Assembly (NCBI GenBank): GCA_024180945.1
Contig: JAKSGN010000007.1
Coordinates: 744,001-808,000 of the forward strand
DNA length: 64,000 nucleotides
Origin: Macrophomina tecta
Lineage: Eukaryota; Ascomycota; Dothideomycetes; Botryosphaeriales; Botryosphaeriaceae
Reading direction: 5' to 3'
Part shown: one piece after another, positions 1 to 11,785 of the stretch
Position numbering within the stretch: position 1 is the stretch's first letter
How the letters are laid out: every line of letters starts with the position of its first letter
Notes under the pieces: model-generated
What the model was told of the DNA's origin: nothing
The model's input: only the letters and a program-made list of their open reading frames with translations
The model's database searches: none
Position numbers and translations under genes: made by a program

Positions 1-1097
1 CAAGTGCATGGAAGTGCTAGATAGAGCCATCGAGGGCTTATCCCTTTTATGTCTCCATACAAAGTCGGAAAACGACTCAGACTTGGCCACCGGTTCGGAT
101 TCAGGCTCGGATTTAGACTGCCATCCGTTCGGGTCAAGGCTCGGATTCGGACTCGGACGCCAGTCCAGATCCCGGCCCGAATTTGGACTCGGACGGCGAC
201 TATATTCCACCGCTGGCTAAGCAGACGACCAGTACGGCTGCTGAAGAAGCGGGATACGCGCAATCGTGCTTGATGCAAGCAGATCACATCATCCATCAAC
301 ATGATCACTTCTGCGTAACAATCCGCTGCATTTGCTGATTAATACTCCGCTGAATCTATTCTTTTTAAGCAATTTATGGCGGGCGCTGCGGATACCCTTA
401 TCACCTTAAATAGAGGCAACGCCTTCTCGCCCGATTTTACAGCCGGTTGAATGGTCGTCCCGGTGTTGGTGACTCGAGCCAGCGCCCGACCATTGCGCCC
501 ACACGCGGAAGGCTGAGTTGGTGCATAGCCCGCCCGACCACCGGGCGGATCCGCACTCGATTCGTATTACCCAGGACACCGGCTCCGGAGTCTCTGTATC
601 TTCTGTTTTCCGAAGCTTTACAGCGTCTTGGGACTTTTGTCTTAGCGTCGCTTGTATTCAAAATCAGAGAGCTTCTCTTATGCATTCCAACAACATGGCC
701 GCCTATCTTCTGGTGCGCTCCGCGTATCAGAACCTGCAAAAGGGGCAGTGCGAACAGAATAGTCTACAAAGAAGTGCAAGTGTGAAAGAATAGCAGTAAA
801 TGTGGAAATAGAGCAAGGTTACCCCACAGTGTCGAAGAGTTCCGTAACTTGCCGTAATCTACCGCACCCCATCATCACCCGTCTTGAGACGGTGATAGAA
901 ACAATCTCACACCGACGGAGCTCAAAGGACTGCTCCGCCGAACAAAAAGGGTTAGCGTTTGGGGTCAGGCAAGTTTAGGCAGTTTCGTAGCAATGCTTTA
1001 TAAATGGCAGCTTACTTCCCCACTGCGCAACAAGCCATCACTTCAGTCGTACACATTATTGAGCTCGCCAGATAACCCTCCTCAACGAACCATCACA
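1..1097. other. Intergenic, no gene recognised
   Basis: No reading frame here has recognisable protein features; the frames present are short and overlap each other on both strands. The right-hand end is the likely promoter of the alcohol dehydrogenase gene. Confidence 0.4.
999..1004 (+). promoter_or_regulatory. Candidate TATA box of the alcohol dehydrogenase gene
   Basis: TATAAA lies 94 bp upstream of the proposed ATG at 1098, a usual distance for a fungal TATA box. It is a motif call only; no transcription start is visible. Confidence 0.35.
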
Positions 1098-2334
1098 ATG
1101 GCCTCTCTCCCAGAAACATATACTGCTGCCGTCGTGGATGAGCCCAATGGCGGGCTTGTCATCAAGGAAGTTCCGCTCAGAGAACCTCAGCATGGAGAGG
1201 TTTTGGTTCGTGTGAAGGCTTGCGGTGTCTGTCATGGCGATGCGGCTGTCACTGCCGGCACATTCGGGAAACTGTAAACTCAATTTAGTCATGTTCTCAG
1301 TATGAAAGTGGTGAGCCCTTGCTAACGGTTTGCCAGTCCAATTGTCCCTGGACATGAGTTCATTGGCGACGTGGTGGCACTCGGACCCGGAGAGAAGAAA
1401 TGGCAGGTCGGAGACCGAGTCGGTATGACTTGATCCTTCTCAAGGCGATAGCAAGCGAAGCTGCGAGAGAAGAAGGAAGTCGAAGCTAATCCTTCTGAAA
1501 CACAGGCGGTGCCTGGCACGGCGGTCACGACGGCATCTGCGCGCAGTGCAACCGCGGCCAGTTCCAAATGTGCGGCAAAGCCGTCGCTAATGGCGTCCAC
1601 AAAGACGGCGGGTGTGAGTTTCCATCCCCTCTCCATCTTCCCTCCTGCCCTGCAACCAACCTAGCTAACAACGCTCCTTCCAAGACGCCCAATACGCCCT
1701 CCTCCGCACCGAAGCCACTGTCCGCGTCCCGCGCGACCTCGACCCCGTCCAAGCCGCACCCCTCCTCTGTGCCGGCGTCACCGTCTTCAACTGCATCCGC
1801 AACATGCACGTGCACCCCGGCGGCACCGTCGCCATCCAAGGGCTGGGCGGCCTCGGCCACCTGGCACTGCAATACGCGCGCAAGCTCGGATACCGCGTCT
1901 TCGCGTTGTCCCGCGACGGCAAGAAGAAAGACTTCGCGCTCGAGCTCGGCGCGACGGACTACGTTGATGGCAGCAAGGAGAGCGCCGTCGAGGCGCTGCA
2001 GCGGGCCGGCGGCGCGGATTTGGTTCTTGTGACAGCGCCCAGCGCAGATACGATTGGGCAGCTGGTGCACGCGTGTGCACCGGGTGGTACGGTGGCGATT
2101 CTCGCGCCTTTTGCGGATATCACGATCAGCACGATTCCGCTGATTCTCAAGGGGGTCAGTGTGAGGGGGTGGCCGTCGGGACACGCGCTTGATTGTGAGG
2201 AGGCGCTTGCGTTTGCGCAGACCCAGGGAGTCAGGTGCATGGTGGAGGAGTTTCCGCTGGCGAAGGCTAACGAGGCGATGGCGCATATGCTGAACGGGAA
2301 GGTTAGGTTCAGAGCTGTTATCAATACGGCTTAG
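1098..2334 (+). CDS. Zinc-dependent alcohol dehydrogenase (MDR family)
   Basis: Four exons (1098-1273, 1337-1422, 1506-1613, 1685-2334) join in frame to a 339-aa protein, a normal length for fungal alcohol dehydrogenases. The N-terminal GroES-like domain has the catalytic-zinc segments CGVCHGD and PGHE. CAQCNRGQFQMC is the structural-zinc region and shows three cysteines. GLGGLGHLALQYA is the Rossmann NAD(P)-binding loop. The family oxidises primary alcohols or reduces aldehydes in the cytosol. The GGYAQYALLR junction made by splicing intron 3 fits the family. The substrate cannot be read from sequence. Two decayed oxidoreductase genes lie just downstream. Confidence 0.9.
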
Positions 2335-2484
2335 AGTAGATCCATGCATCGCAGCGATAGAGGAATAAATCAATAGTTCTTAAAAAGGAGTTAAGTCCGG
2401 TTTGCTTTGTCAATGCTACGTTGCGTTTAGAACGGGCTGGGAACGGCCGAACCACCTCAAGTGGCGCAGGATTGCTCAGCAATG

Positions 2485-3405
2485 CTACGCTCCAAGGGCT
2501 TTCAAGGACTTGGCCGTATCGATGACACACTTCTCAAAAGGCGTAAACTCGATAACTAAAATATCTCCTGTCCTGCTATTGTCGAACCAAGACAAGCCAC
2601 CCTTGGGGTCCTCATCGCCCAGAACACTAGTGGCCGGGAGATGCTCCTGATACTCACGGAAGTTCTTCCTAATAATCTCAACAATCTCGCGGTTTCCGTA
2701 ATGGCCGGCTGTAAAGAAGGACCTCTTACCGCTCGCTTTGGGAATCTAAATGGCTCTCACGCGGCCCAGTACCAGGTCACGCACGTCATTTCATAGGTAC
2801 GGCATGCCGGTATCCGGATCTCGTTCTTGTGCTTGGCGAAGAGGAAATCCCGGGTGCGCTGATTTGGGGTGTTTAGTACATCCAGCGAACTGAGGTGGTG
2901 AAGTGCGAGCCCCAGTACAAGAGGAGGATTCATTGTGGTAAGCGTAAAATTAGGCTTCTTCCTTTTAATTAACTTCCAGGCGGCTCTTTCCGGGAAGGCT
3001 TTAATGACTCAAAAGGATGTCTCTCATAAGCAGTGTATCTCATAAGAGAGATATAAGGAATCTTAACTTACCCACGTAGCCCGGACCTGACCCAATCAGC
3101 GCCTGCTCGTTTGTTGTGGGGTTCCAATCTTCCTCCGAATATATATACTCTAATCAGTTCGCATTAGATGCATGGAGGATGGCGGCGAAGGAGAGGGTTA
3201 TTAGCACCATAACGCTCGGAGCGCCTATTTTGATAAACTTTAGAATTTCGGATATAACGATAATGGCGAGATCGAGTAGTTGCTTTTGCACGTTCGTAAC
3301 ATTATAGCGGAAAAGCCTAGCCGCATGGATAAATGTATCAAATGGTTTGTCTGCCATGACGGCTTTGTTCAAGGTGCAGGGTTACTAAGGAGTGTTAAGG
3401 TGGGT
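2485..3405 (-). pseudogene. Decayed NAD-dependent epimerase / ketoreductase (extended SDR)
   Basis: On the minus strand, pieces of an extended short-chain reductase lie in the right order but in changing frames. They are KPFDTFIHAARLFRYNV, SFAAILHASNAN followed by a stop, FTLTTMNPPLVLG, NDVRDLVLGRVRAI followed by TAG, and GKRSFFTAGHYGNREIVEII running to a stop at 2485. Similar blocks occur in fungal GRE2/dihydroflavonol-reductase-like proteins. The N-terminal GxxGxxG loop was not found and at least two stops interrupt the frame. It is non-functional; part of the 3.0-kb region may be an old intron. Confidence 0.7.
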
Positions 3406-4451
3406 TTTTCGAGAGCGTCGAGACATGGCGAAAGGTGGAGTTGGAAGAGCACGTGGGGAAGAGCGTGATGGCATCGGACCGGGACAGATTGTTTCATGTA
3501 TTTCCTGAAGATTTTGATGAGGGGAAATGTTGTAAGCCATCTCAATTTCTTGCCCTGGCTCTCTCATCCTTCCTTAATACTCTGGAGATCTTCAGAGACG
3601 CCACGCTTGCGTTGATAATACACCGCCACACAGCATTCGTAAATCTGGCTTACTTTTCTGAGGAAATTCTTGCCATGCTCAGCGAATTTTTTACTGAAGC
3701 TTTTTTTTTTATTTTTTTTTTTTTTTTACCCAAAGACCCAGCCTCCCCTACCCCGCCCTTTTTGAGCACTAACACATTATCCAGGATACATGGAAGACGA
3801 AAGGATCAGATCACGCGAGATGTTGAATGAGGTCAATAAACCATGATTTTTTCTCCTGGACAAACAAAAGCAAGCAACACTACCAGTCTAAAAGAGCGGG
3901 AATCGATTTTCAGAATCTGCTGGTCAACGGGTTTATCGCGGATACATTTTGCATATGCAAACTTGAGGCAATCGAATTCAACCTTGCTGCGGAGATCAAG
4001 TACTGGCAAAGTCCGCCCTCCAAAGTCACACTCCTAAACTTGTGGAGTTCCTCAAGATGGGTTGGGCAGTGTCGATCGGACGGTGCTCGTTTTGCAAACA
4101 CGACACTGGATTGCTACAGCATTTGCACATAACTTTCAACGACGCAATCACTATGGAGCTCGACCAAGTTCAATGCCCCTTTCTGGACTGCACTGAGAAG
4201 TTTCGAGGAGAATCGAGTAAGCTGTGCCGATCGAAGCACGGATGAGGGTCCGAGAGGAGTGCGGCATGATACTATCTCAGCATCTGCTCAGGGTCCCCGA
4301 GACCTGGCTGCGTCGTACCGTATCTAGATCTGCCTCGAAAGCTCTCCGTAGGGCACTGTCTGAGTTTGTGAAAGAAACCAGCTGCTCGAAGCTTCCTCAA
4401 TTAGTATAGCTCATCCGAGCTAGCAGACGCAATCCATTAACTCCTTCCCAC
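3406..4451. other. Non-coding stretch with a poly-T tract
   Basis: Short frames only, none recognised. A poly-T run with a single A near 3701-3727 is the only clear structure. It could be a relic of retrotransposition or simple-sequence drift. Confidence 0.35.
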
Positions 4452-5013
4452 TCAAACATTAAACCAATTTACCCCCCTCACCCACAAGTCCGTCAAGTAC
4501 CCGACCCCAAACGCAAACACAGCCTTATGCACCACATCTACCCACTGTTCGTTAATCGGCCATGTCCACGGCAGCGCGCTGGCGCCCGCTCCAATCTCAA
4601 ACACCTGGTCGACCGCGATCCGGAGCGGCAAAAACATCAAGCTCGCGATCGGGCCAATGACCCCGTAGTACGACATCACGGCGCGGACGGGTGCGGTCAG
4701 CAGCGCCATGGAGAAGTGGTGGAAGTGGTTGAGGGCGTCTGGGTGCCTGGAGGAGGCGCCAGAGGACACACCGAGCAGGCGCGAGGAGGTGGTCGCGGGG
4801 ACGTAAGAGTTGGGACGGTTGGTGAGCAGGAGCTGCTCCACCTTGGAGGAGGCGACCATACTTCATTACTTGTCAGCGGTTTCACTGGATGAACATGTGG
4901 ACGTGGATGCGTAGATACCTGAGGGCGCCAATGGCGCCGGCGCCGAGGCCGATGGCGACGGCTTTGCCGAAGGAGACCTGGGGGGCGCGCGGATAGTTGG
5001 ATTTGTCGTCCAT
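4452..5013 (-). CDS. Small membrane protein of unknown function
   Basis: Two exons (5013-4919 and 4860-4452) with a 58-bp GT-AG intron give 167 aa in frame. The intron has a CTGAC branch-like site shortly before the acceptor. The protein has a hydrophobic glycine-rich stretch near residues 15-31. Two longer hydrophobic segments follow (FSMALLTAPVRAV through IASLMFLPLRIAV, and VHKAVFAFGVGYLTDLWV), so it is probably multi-spanning. I do not recognise the family. The start MDDKSNYPRAP is preferred over an upstream ATG because it opens directly into the conserved-looking part. Confidence 0.6.
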
Positions 5014-5334
5014 GTTTACTGGCTGATAGATGGGTCGAGGGGACTGACTGGGACGTGGGGGGTTGAGGGCAATATTCTGAAGTTCTCCCAGAATGGTGCA
5101 CAACTAACGCGGGGATGACGTCCGACATCCCTGCCAAAATACGACCGTGTGACGTCAGAAAGAGACCCTGAGTGAGGCGGCTAATTCAGTTTAGGAACCA
5201 TTTCGATAAGTACGTTGGATCACAATTGCTCCCTTCCATAGCTTCAGTGCTGGTGGCTTTGTATCGGGGCGTGTTTGGTCGCGGACAAGCATTTCTTGTG
5301 GCGATCCGCGCCTCAAGGACCCAGAGTGGAACTT

Positions 5335-5655
5335 TTAAGGGCTACGGAAACGAGATGAATTGTGTCGATGAATTGCATCTCTCTGCTGTGGATATGGCTG
5401 TCGTGCTTCAAACCCTTGAGTTATAGTTGGCCGGACGGAGTCCACAATGCTGCGGAATTCGTGGCAGAGAACCTCGCCCTTCGCTACCTGGACGATAACA
5501 CCGGGCATGATATGAATATCGCTACCGCACACTGTCGTTTCGGTCACCTTAATCGTCCCGACTTGCGACTCAGCCGGTGGTCGCGCTGAGGCTACCCAGA
5601 GGAACTGCCGACCGACGCGGCAATCAATCTTGCCTACCCACATCAGCGCCTCCAT
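5335..5655 (-). pseudogene. N-terminal fragment of a zinc-dependent MDR dehydrogenase
   Basis: The minus-strand frame begins MEALMWVGK. It continues with IKVTETTVCGSDIHIMPGVI, the catalytic-zinc cysteine region, and GEVLCHEF in place of the usual GHE. These are the first about 75 residues of a threonine/sorbitol-dehydrogenase-like MDR protein. The rest of the protein (structural zinc, Rossmann fold) is absent. This is a truncated relic unrelated in sequence to the intact gene at 1098. Confidence 0.65.
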
Positions 5656-6163
5656 ATTTTCGCCGCTGTCGTCTGGCAGTTTGCCACTGTCGCGGCCAAG
5701 GTCGAGATGTCAGTATGTGCAGGGCGGTCCTGGTCACTGCGGGCCCAGACTGCCTCTGCCTGCTTTGCCGCGAAATTTCTCAAGACCGTTGTCATTGTTC
5801 CCGTGGACGCCGTGGCTTAAGAGCTGTGTCGAGTTCTCATTTTGTAGGCTTCGATACCGCGGGCAGAAATCGATGTTCCGCAGTTTGGCGTGTTTGGGTG
5901 TGGAGTGTTCCTGATGCACGTCATACCCCCGTCGCTTGCGGCGCATGACGCCAACCTTACACGAACACCTACCTCCAACAATCGACACCATTCGCCCAGA
6001 ACCCTGGAATAGTTTAAAAGGAATGCACTTCAGGGTCCTTAGCTACACCCAAGACGCCCAGTAAAACATATCTGCATCGAGAAAGTTCACCGCACAAGAA
6101 ACCCCCCATTATTTCAGCGGCGACCTACCTTTGAACTCTCCATTCGCAACACCGACGTCCGCC

Positions 6164-6571
6164 ATGTTCAGAATTCGCAAATGTGCGCTCGGGGCGCCCC
6201 TTCAACAATTGCTTACTGCTCCCCTCCGGACCGGACCTCGCGCTCTCTCAACCTCGCCACTGCTGCAAAAGGAGCAAATGATGGGCAGCAACCCCAAGGC
6301 CAACCAGCCAGACGGCATCTCCGCACAAGCCCGCAAGGACTCGCCCAACACTGATCCTCAGTCAAACGCTTCCCAGGAAGAGCACAAGACCGGAGACGAC
6401 CATCCCGCAAGGCAGCCCGATTACCAGGCGAAGCCGACCCGCAGCACGGGCTTCGAGTCGCAGGATGAGGTGAAGGGCGGGAAGGAGGGTTTGGGTGACC
6501 GGGTTGACAAACAGAAGGGCTGGGATCCGCAGCATGAGAGAAAGAGGGGTGAGGGTGTTGCGACGGATTGA
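6164..6571 (+). CDS. Small hypothetical protein with a mitochondrial-type presequence
   Basis: A single-exon frame of 135 aa starting MFRIRKCALGAPLQQLL. The N-terminus is rich in R, L, A and S, lacks acidic residues and contains ALSTSPLLQKE, as in cleaved mitochondrial presequences. The remainder is very hydrophilic and probably disordered, rich in N, Q, D, K and G. An in-frame ATG at 6131 would add 11 residues; the internal ATG gives the better presequence. No catalytic motif is visible. The function is unknown. Confidence 0.55.
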   Translation: MFRIRKCALGAPLQQLLTAPLRTGPRALSTSPLLQKEQMMGSNPKANQPDGISAQARKDSPNTDPQSNASQEEHKTGDDHPARQPDYQAKPTRSTGFESQDEVKGGKEGLGDRVDKQKGWDPQHERKRGEGVATD

Positions 6572-7089
6572 GATGGTGGTGGCTGGCTCAGGGCTGCGTG
6601 TATGGAGAAGATATTGAAGAGCTCCAACCCGATCCGACATGCTGTAACATAGGCACATGACGTTTGCCAATTTATCATTCCCATTTCATCCATTTCCCAT
6701 CCCTTAACCCTTCAGGGAGTTGAATTATGTTTCCCTAAAGCGGTATTATTCCTAAATAACCAAGCCAAAGCTAAGCGTCCGGGGTTAGAGTAGCAAACGG
6801 ATAGGGTTGTTCCAAAATTTTGGTCCCATATACAAAAAAAAAAAAAAAAGAAAAAATGAGGCTTAATTTAATATGCCCTTCCCCCATTCATAAGCTATTC
6901 AGAGAAGAAAGGAACGAAATAAATGGATGATGAGTACGGCAGGACTCCGTCATACTTTTCTCATTTTCATTATTTCACTCCACACTACCTACTCCTCCCT
7001 CCATCCGACTCGACTCCGCAGTACACCTCACATTTTATTGTCTCGGAAATACACTCAATATGGCACTGCATTACCAATCCGAAGTCCTC
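6572..7089. other. Intergenic with a poly-A tract
   Basis: AT-rich stretch with an A-rich run near 6833-6855. No supported gene. Confidence 0.3.
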
Positions 7090-8763
7090 TTGCCTTCTTG
7101 AGGATGTCGCAAGCGCCATACAAAATCGTTTGCCGTTTGCTTCATGAGGATCTATCTCATCCCTCGATCAGTCCACTCAAACTCGCGAGTGTTGTCGGCA
7201 AGTATGACCTAACTGCAGCTTCGAGAGGTATGAGCGAGGCTTGTCTGAGAATTATCTTGCTACGGCGAAGGAGGACTGTTAAAAAAATAATAGAAGTGGG
7301 TGAATCTTGTGATATCCTATCTGCTGGATGCTCCGGACGCCTTCGGAAGCGTCACTCGAGATATTGACCTCTTACCGTCAGCCATATTTCGTGAAATCTG
7401 CGAGGCCGATCAAAATGAAGCCTGCACTTACTTGGAACAGATTGGGTACGCTGACTGACTCAAAATCCCATGGTGCAGTCTTCCGCTTACGATGAAGTGA
7501 CTCTAGTGGAACTTGACGGAGAGAATTATAAGGCCTATTCGAGGCTCTACGAAGTGGTCAGATTGGAATTGGTGACTTGTATCAAACCGAGATGCTCTTT
7601 CAGTGAGCCTTGTTTGAATAAGTATGCTGGGTGCTACAAACGTGTGCGATTTCGCTGAATCCTTCGTGCACAGCTGGAGCCACAAACCTGAACCGGGTAA
7701 GCAAACCAACATAACCATCGGCTATGGCTACTTGAGAGGCAGTTCAAGAAGCGGGAGAGTAGTCAAGCAGCTCACGTTTGCGGAAAATACGGGTGGGTTG
7801 ATGGCTTGATCTATCAGGCGTCTGTAACGGCTGCATATTTGGTATCAACAACAATAATGATGGAATGGGGATATGAAAATAGAGCCATAGGGCTGGTCTG
7901 GATGATCCTGCATGGCAAGGAGAAGGCCCAATCCGTAGCCATCGACGAACTCGAGGACATCTTCGTGTTGCTAGACGAGTACGATTTGACGGCAGCGATG
8001 CTCGAGGCTAGCGAGTCGTGGCTGAAGGTATTGCTACTGAAGTCCAGAGGATCGAGGGACCTGCCCCATATTGAGCAGCTGCACCAGCACTCGTACGCGC
8101 TTGACGCGCACAGGGTGTTGAGGCTCATCAGCCCTGATTGAAGCTTACACGCTCCGACGACCAATGCCAGTCTAGATACTGTACAGAATGATATATGGAG
8201 TGGGTAGTCGTGGAAACTGTTCTGGAACGACCATTATCCCACCCAAACTCCCCCTTCTCTGCTTTTTTCTTTTTTTTTTCTTTTTCTACTCAATCCGAGC
8301 CGTAATAAAGTTAGCGGACTAAATTGCCCGACAGTGCAATTACTCAACCGGCGATCCTCAACCGAATTCGGATCGCGAAACCCAGCCAGGTATTGCGTCG
8401 GTTATATGCTCAGGTGTGTGGAGCTCAGCACACTTGCTCAAGAAGAGCGCAAGTCAGTGGCATGAACGGCATGTACCAAGCGCTTCCCAATGTGCCCGAA
8501 TAACCCCCTAGAGGCACTGGAAAGATGGGATCAAGGAGCCGGAACAGAAGACGTCCTGCATATGCGGATAGAGTTGGCCCCCAGCGCTTGGAAAAGACCA
8601 TTACGTGTACGGTTCTTTCGAACGGATGCTTCTGGAGTTGACCGAGATTGCGGGCCTCTGCCTAGACTGTTGCCAGAAGGGCTTGATGGCTGGGTTCCGC
8701 AGGCCGTGCCCCATTCCACATGACATCATGTACCACACCGACCTCAGCTGGGAGGCCATCTGA
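7090..8763 (+). pseudogene. Decayed BTB/POZ-type locus
   Basis: Scattered plus-strand pieces resemble the post-BTB part of fungal BTB-domain proteins. YKIVCRLLHEDLSH with LASVVGKYDLTAA (about 7110-7240) parallels IGLVWMILHGKEK with IFVLLDEYDLTAAMLEA (about 7890-8025). A third piece (about 8630-8763) has LTEIAGLCLDCCQKG, like the cysteine-containing C-terminus of such proteins. The pieces are in different frames separated by stops. The first two look like duplicates of the same segment, so this may be the remains of two tandem paralogues. The assignment rests on pattern similarity and is tentative. Confidence 0.35.
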
Positions 8764-9257
8764 AGTGTAAACTGGGGGCGACCGAGCTGCTTCAACAGAA
8801 GTGTTAGAGGTGTAGTAGGTCTAGAAATCAGGCAGTCCGCCTACACTTACATTTCCATAGATACTTTATTCCCATTCAGATCCTCATCTCTGCCCTGTTG
8901 ACGTTGCCCGTTTCCTTTGACTGAGCAAGGTTTTGCAGAACGAGAGCAAGAAGGGCGGGAAAGTAGCAAACACAGGTGTCGTAAGGACAGAGAGCTAAGT
9001 TGGGGTTATGCCGCTAGAAATCGGTTCAGGGTTCAATTAGTATATTTCATATTTACCTGCAACGCCTCGTGTTTCTCATACACCATATTCGTCCATTCAT
9101 TAGTCTCAAACAGCTCCCCGACTTCCACAGTCTTACACCCAACGACATCATCGTTCTCATCATTCCACCATCCGCATACTGTTCGATGGCTCCCTGCTCT
9201 AGTCTCTCCTCGATCTCCCGACGTATTTTTCCTATCCCGCCGTTCCTTCCCAGCCTC
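8764..9257. other. Intergenic, no gene recognised
   Basis: 3' flank of the GOT1-like gene. A long plus-strand frame running through 8917-9636 is antisense to that gene and shows no protein features. Confidence 0.35.
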
Positions 9258-10032
9258 TCAAACTGGCAGTTCGGCATTCCTTCTTCCCCCTGAGATCCTC
9301 TCCAACGCGTCCGCAACATACGGACCGATATACGGCACCGGCCTGATGAACCCAGCGATGGTCGCGAAGAAGTCACCGAAGAGGACGAAGATGCCGTATA
9401 GCTCGACGACGAAGCCAATCAGGGGCCAGCGCATCAGGATGAGCAGGATGCCCGTGAGGAAGGCGGCGGTTCCGGCGATCTTCTGGCGGCGGGCGAAGAA
9501 TAGGAGCGTCTTTTGGAGACCGATAAGGAGGGTGAGACCGCAGATGAAGAGGATCTATTACATTGGCGGTTTGTCAGACAGTGTGGTATGGACGATAGCG
9601 ATCTCACGGCGGGGGACGTACGTTGCCCATTGCTAGCCTGCGGAGAGCGGTGTCAGCGGTCTGTTTATGCTGGAGGTAGTATGAGCGCGGACGCTCGGTA
9701 GACTCACAGTGCTCTATCGAAGAACATGATGACGCCAGCTAGGAGGAAGAAGCCGCCTGTGTTGCAAAAATTCACCACGTCAGACCTCAACTCTCAAACT
9801 TCTGGAACATTTATTCCACGAGACGGCGTTCGGCGGCGGTGGGAGTGCTGTGAATTGGGTGTGATGGATGCAGTCGTACCTACCCCCTGAGCAGAAGGCG
9901 ACTCCGATTTCTGGGGTCGAATATTAGTATGTTGTTCATGGCGGCGGGAGGGGCATGCGGAAGCTCGCGGCGCAGAGAGGGATGAGGATGCCTGGACGTA
10001 CTTTGCGAGTCGCTAAGCCAGAAAGACGGCAT
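9258..10032 (-). CDS. GOT1: Golgi transport protein 1 (Got1/Sft2 family)
   Basis: Five exons on the minus strand (10032-10002, 9910-9884, 9756-9708, 9637-9622, 9554-9258) join in frame to 139 aa, almost the length of yeast Got1. One exon is only 16 nt (codons for LAMGN). The protein is a four-helix membrane protein: GGGFFLLAGVIMFFDRALL, ILFICGLTLLIGLQKTLLFF, then AAFLTGILLILMRWPLIGF and a last segment ending IRPVPYIGPYV. Got1 acts in vesicle traffic between the ER and the Golgi. The start MPSFWLSDSQK fits the family. Four introns in about 775 bp make this gene easy to miss with ORF-based annotation. Confidence 0.93.
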
Positions 10033-10970
10033 TGTGGCGGCTGTTCAAATGCGATACGGTGTTCGAAAGGAAGGATAGAAGCGAAGACAGTCAAGGAAGA
10101 TGCGGAGAACTCGGGATTGCGCAGCACGCGACAGGTGGTCTCGAAGGTAAGATGGGAAGTCTGGCGTTTGTCTGGCATTCGAGATGATCTGCAGCTAGAG
10201 TGGCCTTTCACACACTAGCGCGAGGTACGAGGCACGGGGCGCGGCGCACGCGCATTGCTTGGCGCGTAGTCTGCCGCAGTGAAAAAGATTGTGCGCGGAT
10301 GCCTGCCGCTGTCCCGCAACATCAACCTTCCCCAACGCCATCCGGGAAGCTGCATCGAGGTCAGACAACAGCATTGATGTACATGTTAGTCGTCTCAGCG
10401 AAGAGCTTCCTGGCCTGCTTGATCAGCATACTCAGTACAGTGGAGCATGATTCTCAACGTCCATCGGCTCCAGACTACAGTTGGATCAGCCAGAGTAGGA
10501 GCCAGCGCCGTCGCAAATCACACTTCAAGGAAGTCTTTGGGGATGAATATGCGCTTCGGGGTATCTTTCAATCATTACCAGAACTAATATCACAGGACTG
10601 GTACCTCAAATCGCTGCCTTCCAACAGAACACCGCCTTGGCAACAGCATGAACCTGTTTTCTGCTGTAACTGAAGTCTCGATCCATGAGGCTTCGGTACC
10701 CTGCTACCTTTGGGCGAAGACCAAAACACGATCCCGATTAAGCCGGAGCGTCTTCTTGAACCCTGTCTCGAGAGGGGCAGGGCGGGTGGAAGGGGCTTGA
10801 CTTTGTGGTTCGAACATGCCTTCGTATGATTTGATATGCTTGTAATTGTCCTGATGCTTGATGGCCGCGCCCGTCGACATGTCAAGCTCCGGCGTAGTGC
10901 CCATCCTCAACATTGCGCGCACCAGATGCGCTCGGTGCAGTGGTGTTGTGCTCGCCCACAAGGGTGCCTT
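10033..10970. other. Intergenic, no gene recognised
   Basis: 938 bp between the start of GOT1 and the end of IES6, both on the minus strand. Contains the GOT1 promoter. The open frames found (for example 10200-10673 +) show no recognisable protein features. Confidence 0.35.
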
Positions 10971-11534
10971 TTACTTCAGTACGGTGTGCGCTCCTCTCGC
11001 GGCAAGGTAGCTCTCCGTCGTGCTCTGTGCCATCATCCTGATGTTGGCAAAGATCTCCGCATTATGATACCGCAGCCGCGTCTTGGGATCGGTATACGCC
11101 GCTGGCAAGCCTGTGACATCGCAGTACTTGCGCTTGACCAGCAAGCTCGGCGGAGCTTCGATGTTTGTGTATGTAACTGCCGGTCCTGTTGATGCACCGG
11201 CCGCTGCTCTTCCATTCTTCTCCAGCACCATGGCCGAGAGGTTCTGGGCTGCCTGAGCGATGTTTGACGACGCGCTATTCGAGCCGTTCGCAGGAGTCGC
11301 GGAGCCAGTGCCGCCGGCGACGGCGGGTGTGGAGCTGCCGCTGTTGTTCTGAGTAGCCATAACGGAGGCTTCCTTGCGTTGGGCCTCGGAGATGATCTGC
11401 TTGACGTTCTTGTTGCGGCGTTGCGGCGGCTTCCAGCTGGGGTTCCGGAACGGCTTGTGGACGCGGAACAGGTCGAGACGATCGAGGAGGGCTTGGTGGT
11501 CCAGCTCAGTCGGGTTGTGAGTTATGGGCGCCAT
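10971..11534 (-). CDS. IES6: INO80 complex subunit Ies6 (YL1 C-terminal domain)
   Basis: A single-exon frame of 187 aa. The C-terminal third carries the YL1_C signature: KYCDVTGLPAAYTDP, then TRLRYHNAEIFANIR. The N-terminal part has the basic FRNPSWKPPQRRNKNVKQI block typical of Ies6. The middle (residues about 65-120) is low complexity in S, G, A, N and T. Ies6 binds Arp5 to form a module of the nuclear INO80 ATP-dependent chromatin remodeller. The start at 11534 (MAPITHN) is chosen because the upstream frame extension is unlike the family. It is divergent from DAD4 across 251 bp, and ARP5 lies 1 kb away. Confidence 0.93.
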   Translation of the reverse strand: MAPITHNPTELDHQALLDRLDLFRVHKPFRNPSWKPPQRRNKNVKQIISEAQRKEASVMATQNNSGSSTPAVAGGTGSATPANGSNSASSNIAQAAQNLSAMVLEKNGRAAAGASTGPAVTYTNIEAPPSLLVKRKYCDVTGLPAAYTDPKTRLRYHNAEIFANIRMMAQSTTESYLAARGAHTVLK

Positions 11535-11785
11535 GATGGAAGTGTGCTGTGAGGCACAGGGTGCGACGGAGGTAGAATGGTGAAGGGAGCTGGAGCAGAC
11601 GCTGCGCGGACAGCTGCCACTGGAGCTCCCGCACGCGTGCCGTATCGGGCCTAGCGGCTTTAGGGCGATGTTCATGCGCGTCCTGGGTCGGGCTGTCCGT
11701 CCGCTGGGCATCGGGCAGATCAACAAGCACAAGACCGACAAGCAAGCCTGTCCCAAAGCCCACGACATTCCACAAGCCTGCGACC
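11535..11785. promoter_or_regulatory. Bidirectional promoter between IES6 and DAD4
   Basis: The 251-bp gap separates the start codons of two divergent genes, so it must hold both promoters. No clear TATA element was seen; the region is GC-rich. Confidence 0.5.

Noticed and set aside
1525..2373. 282-aa open frame on the minus strand
   Set aside because: It is antisense to the exons of the alcohol dehydrogenase, has no domain features and arises from the high GC content of the true gene.
8917..9636. 239-aa plus-strand frame
   Set aside because: It runs antisense over the last GOT1 exons, and GOT1 is well supported by splice sites and family match.
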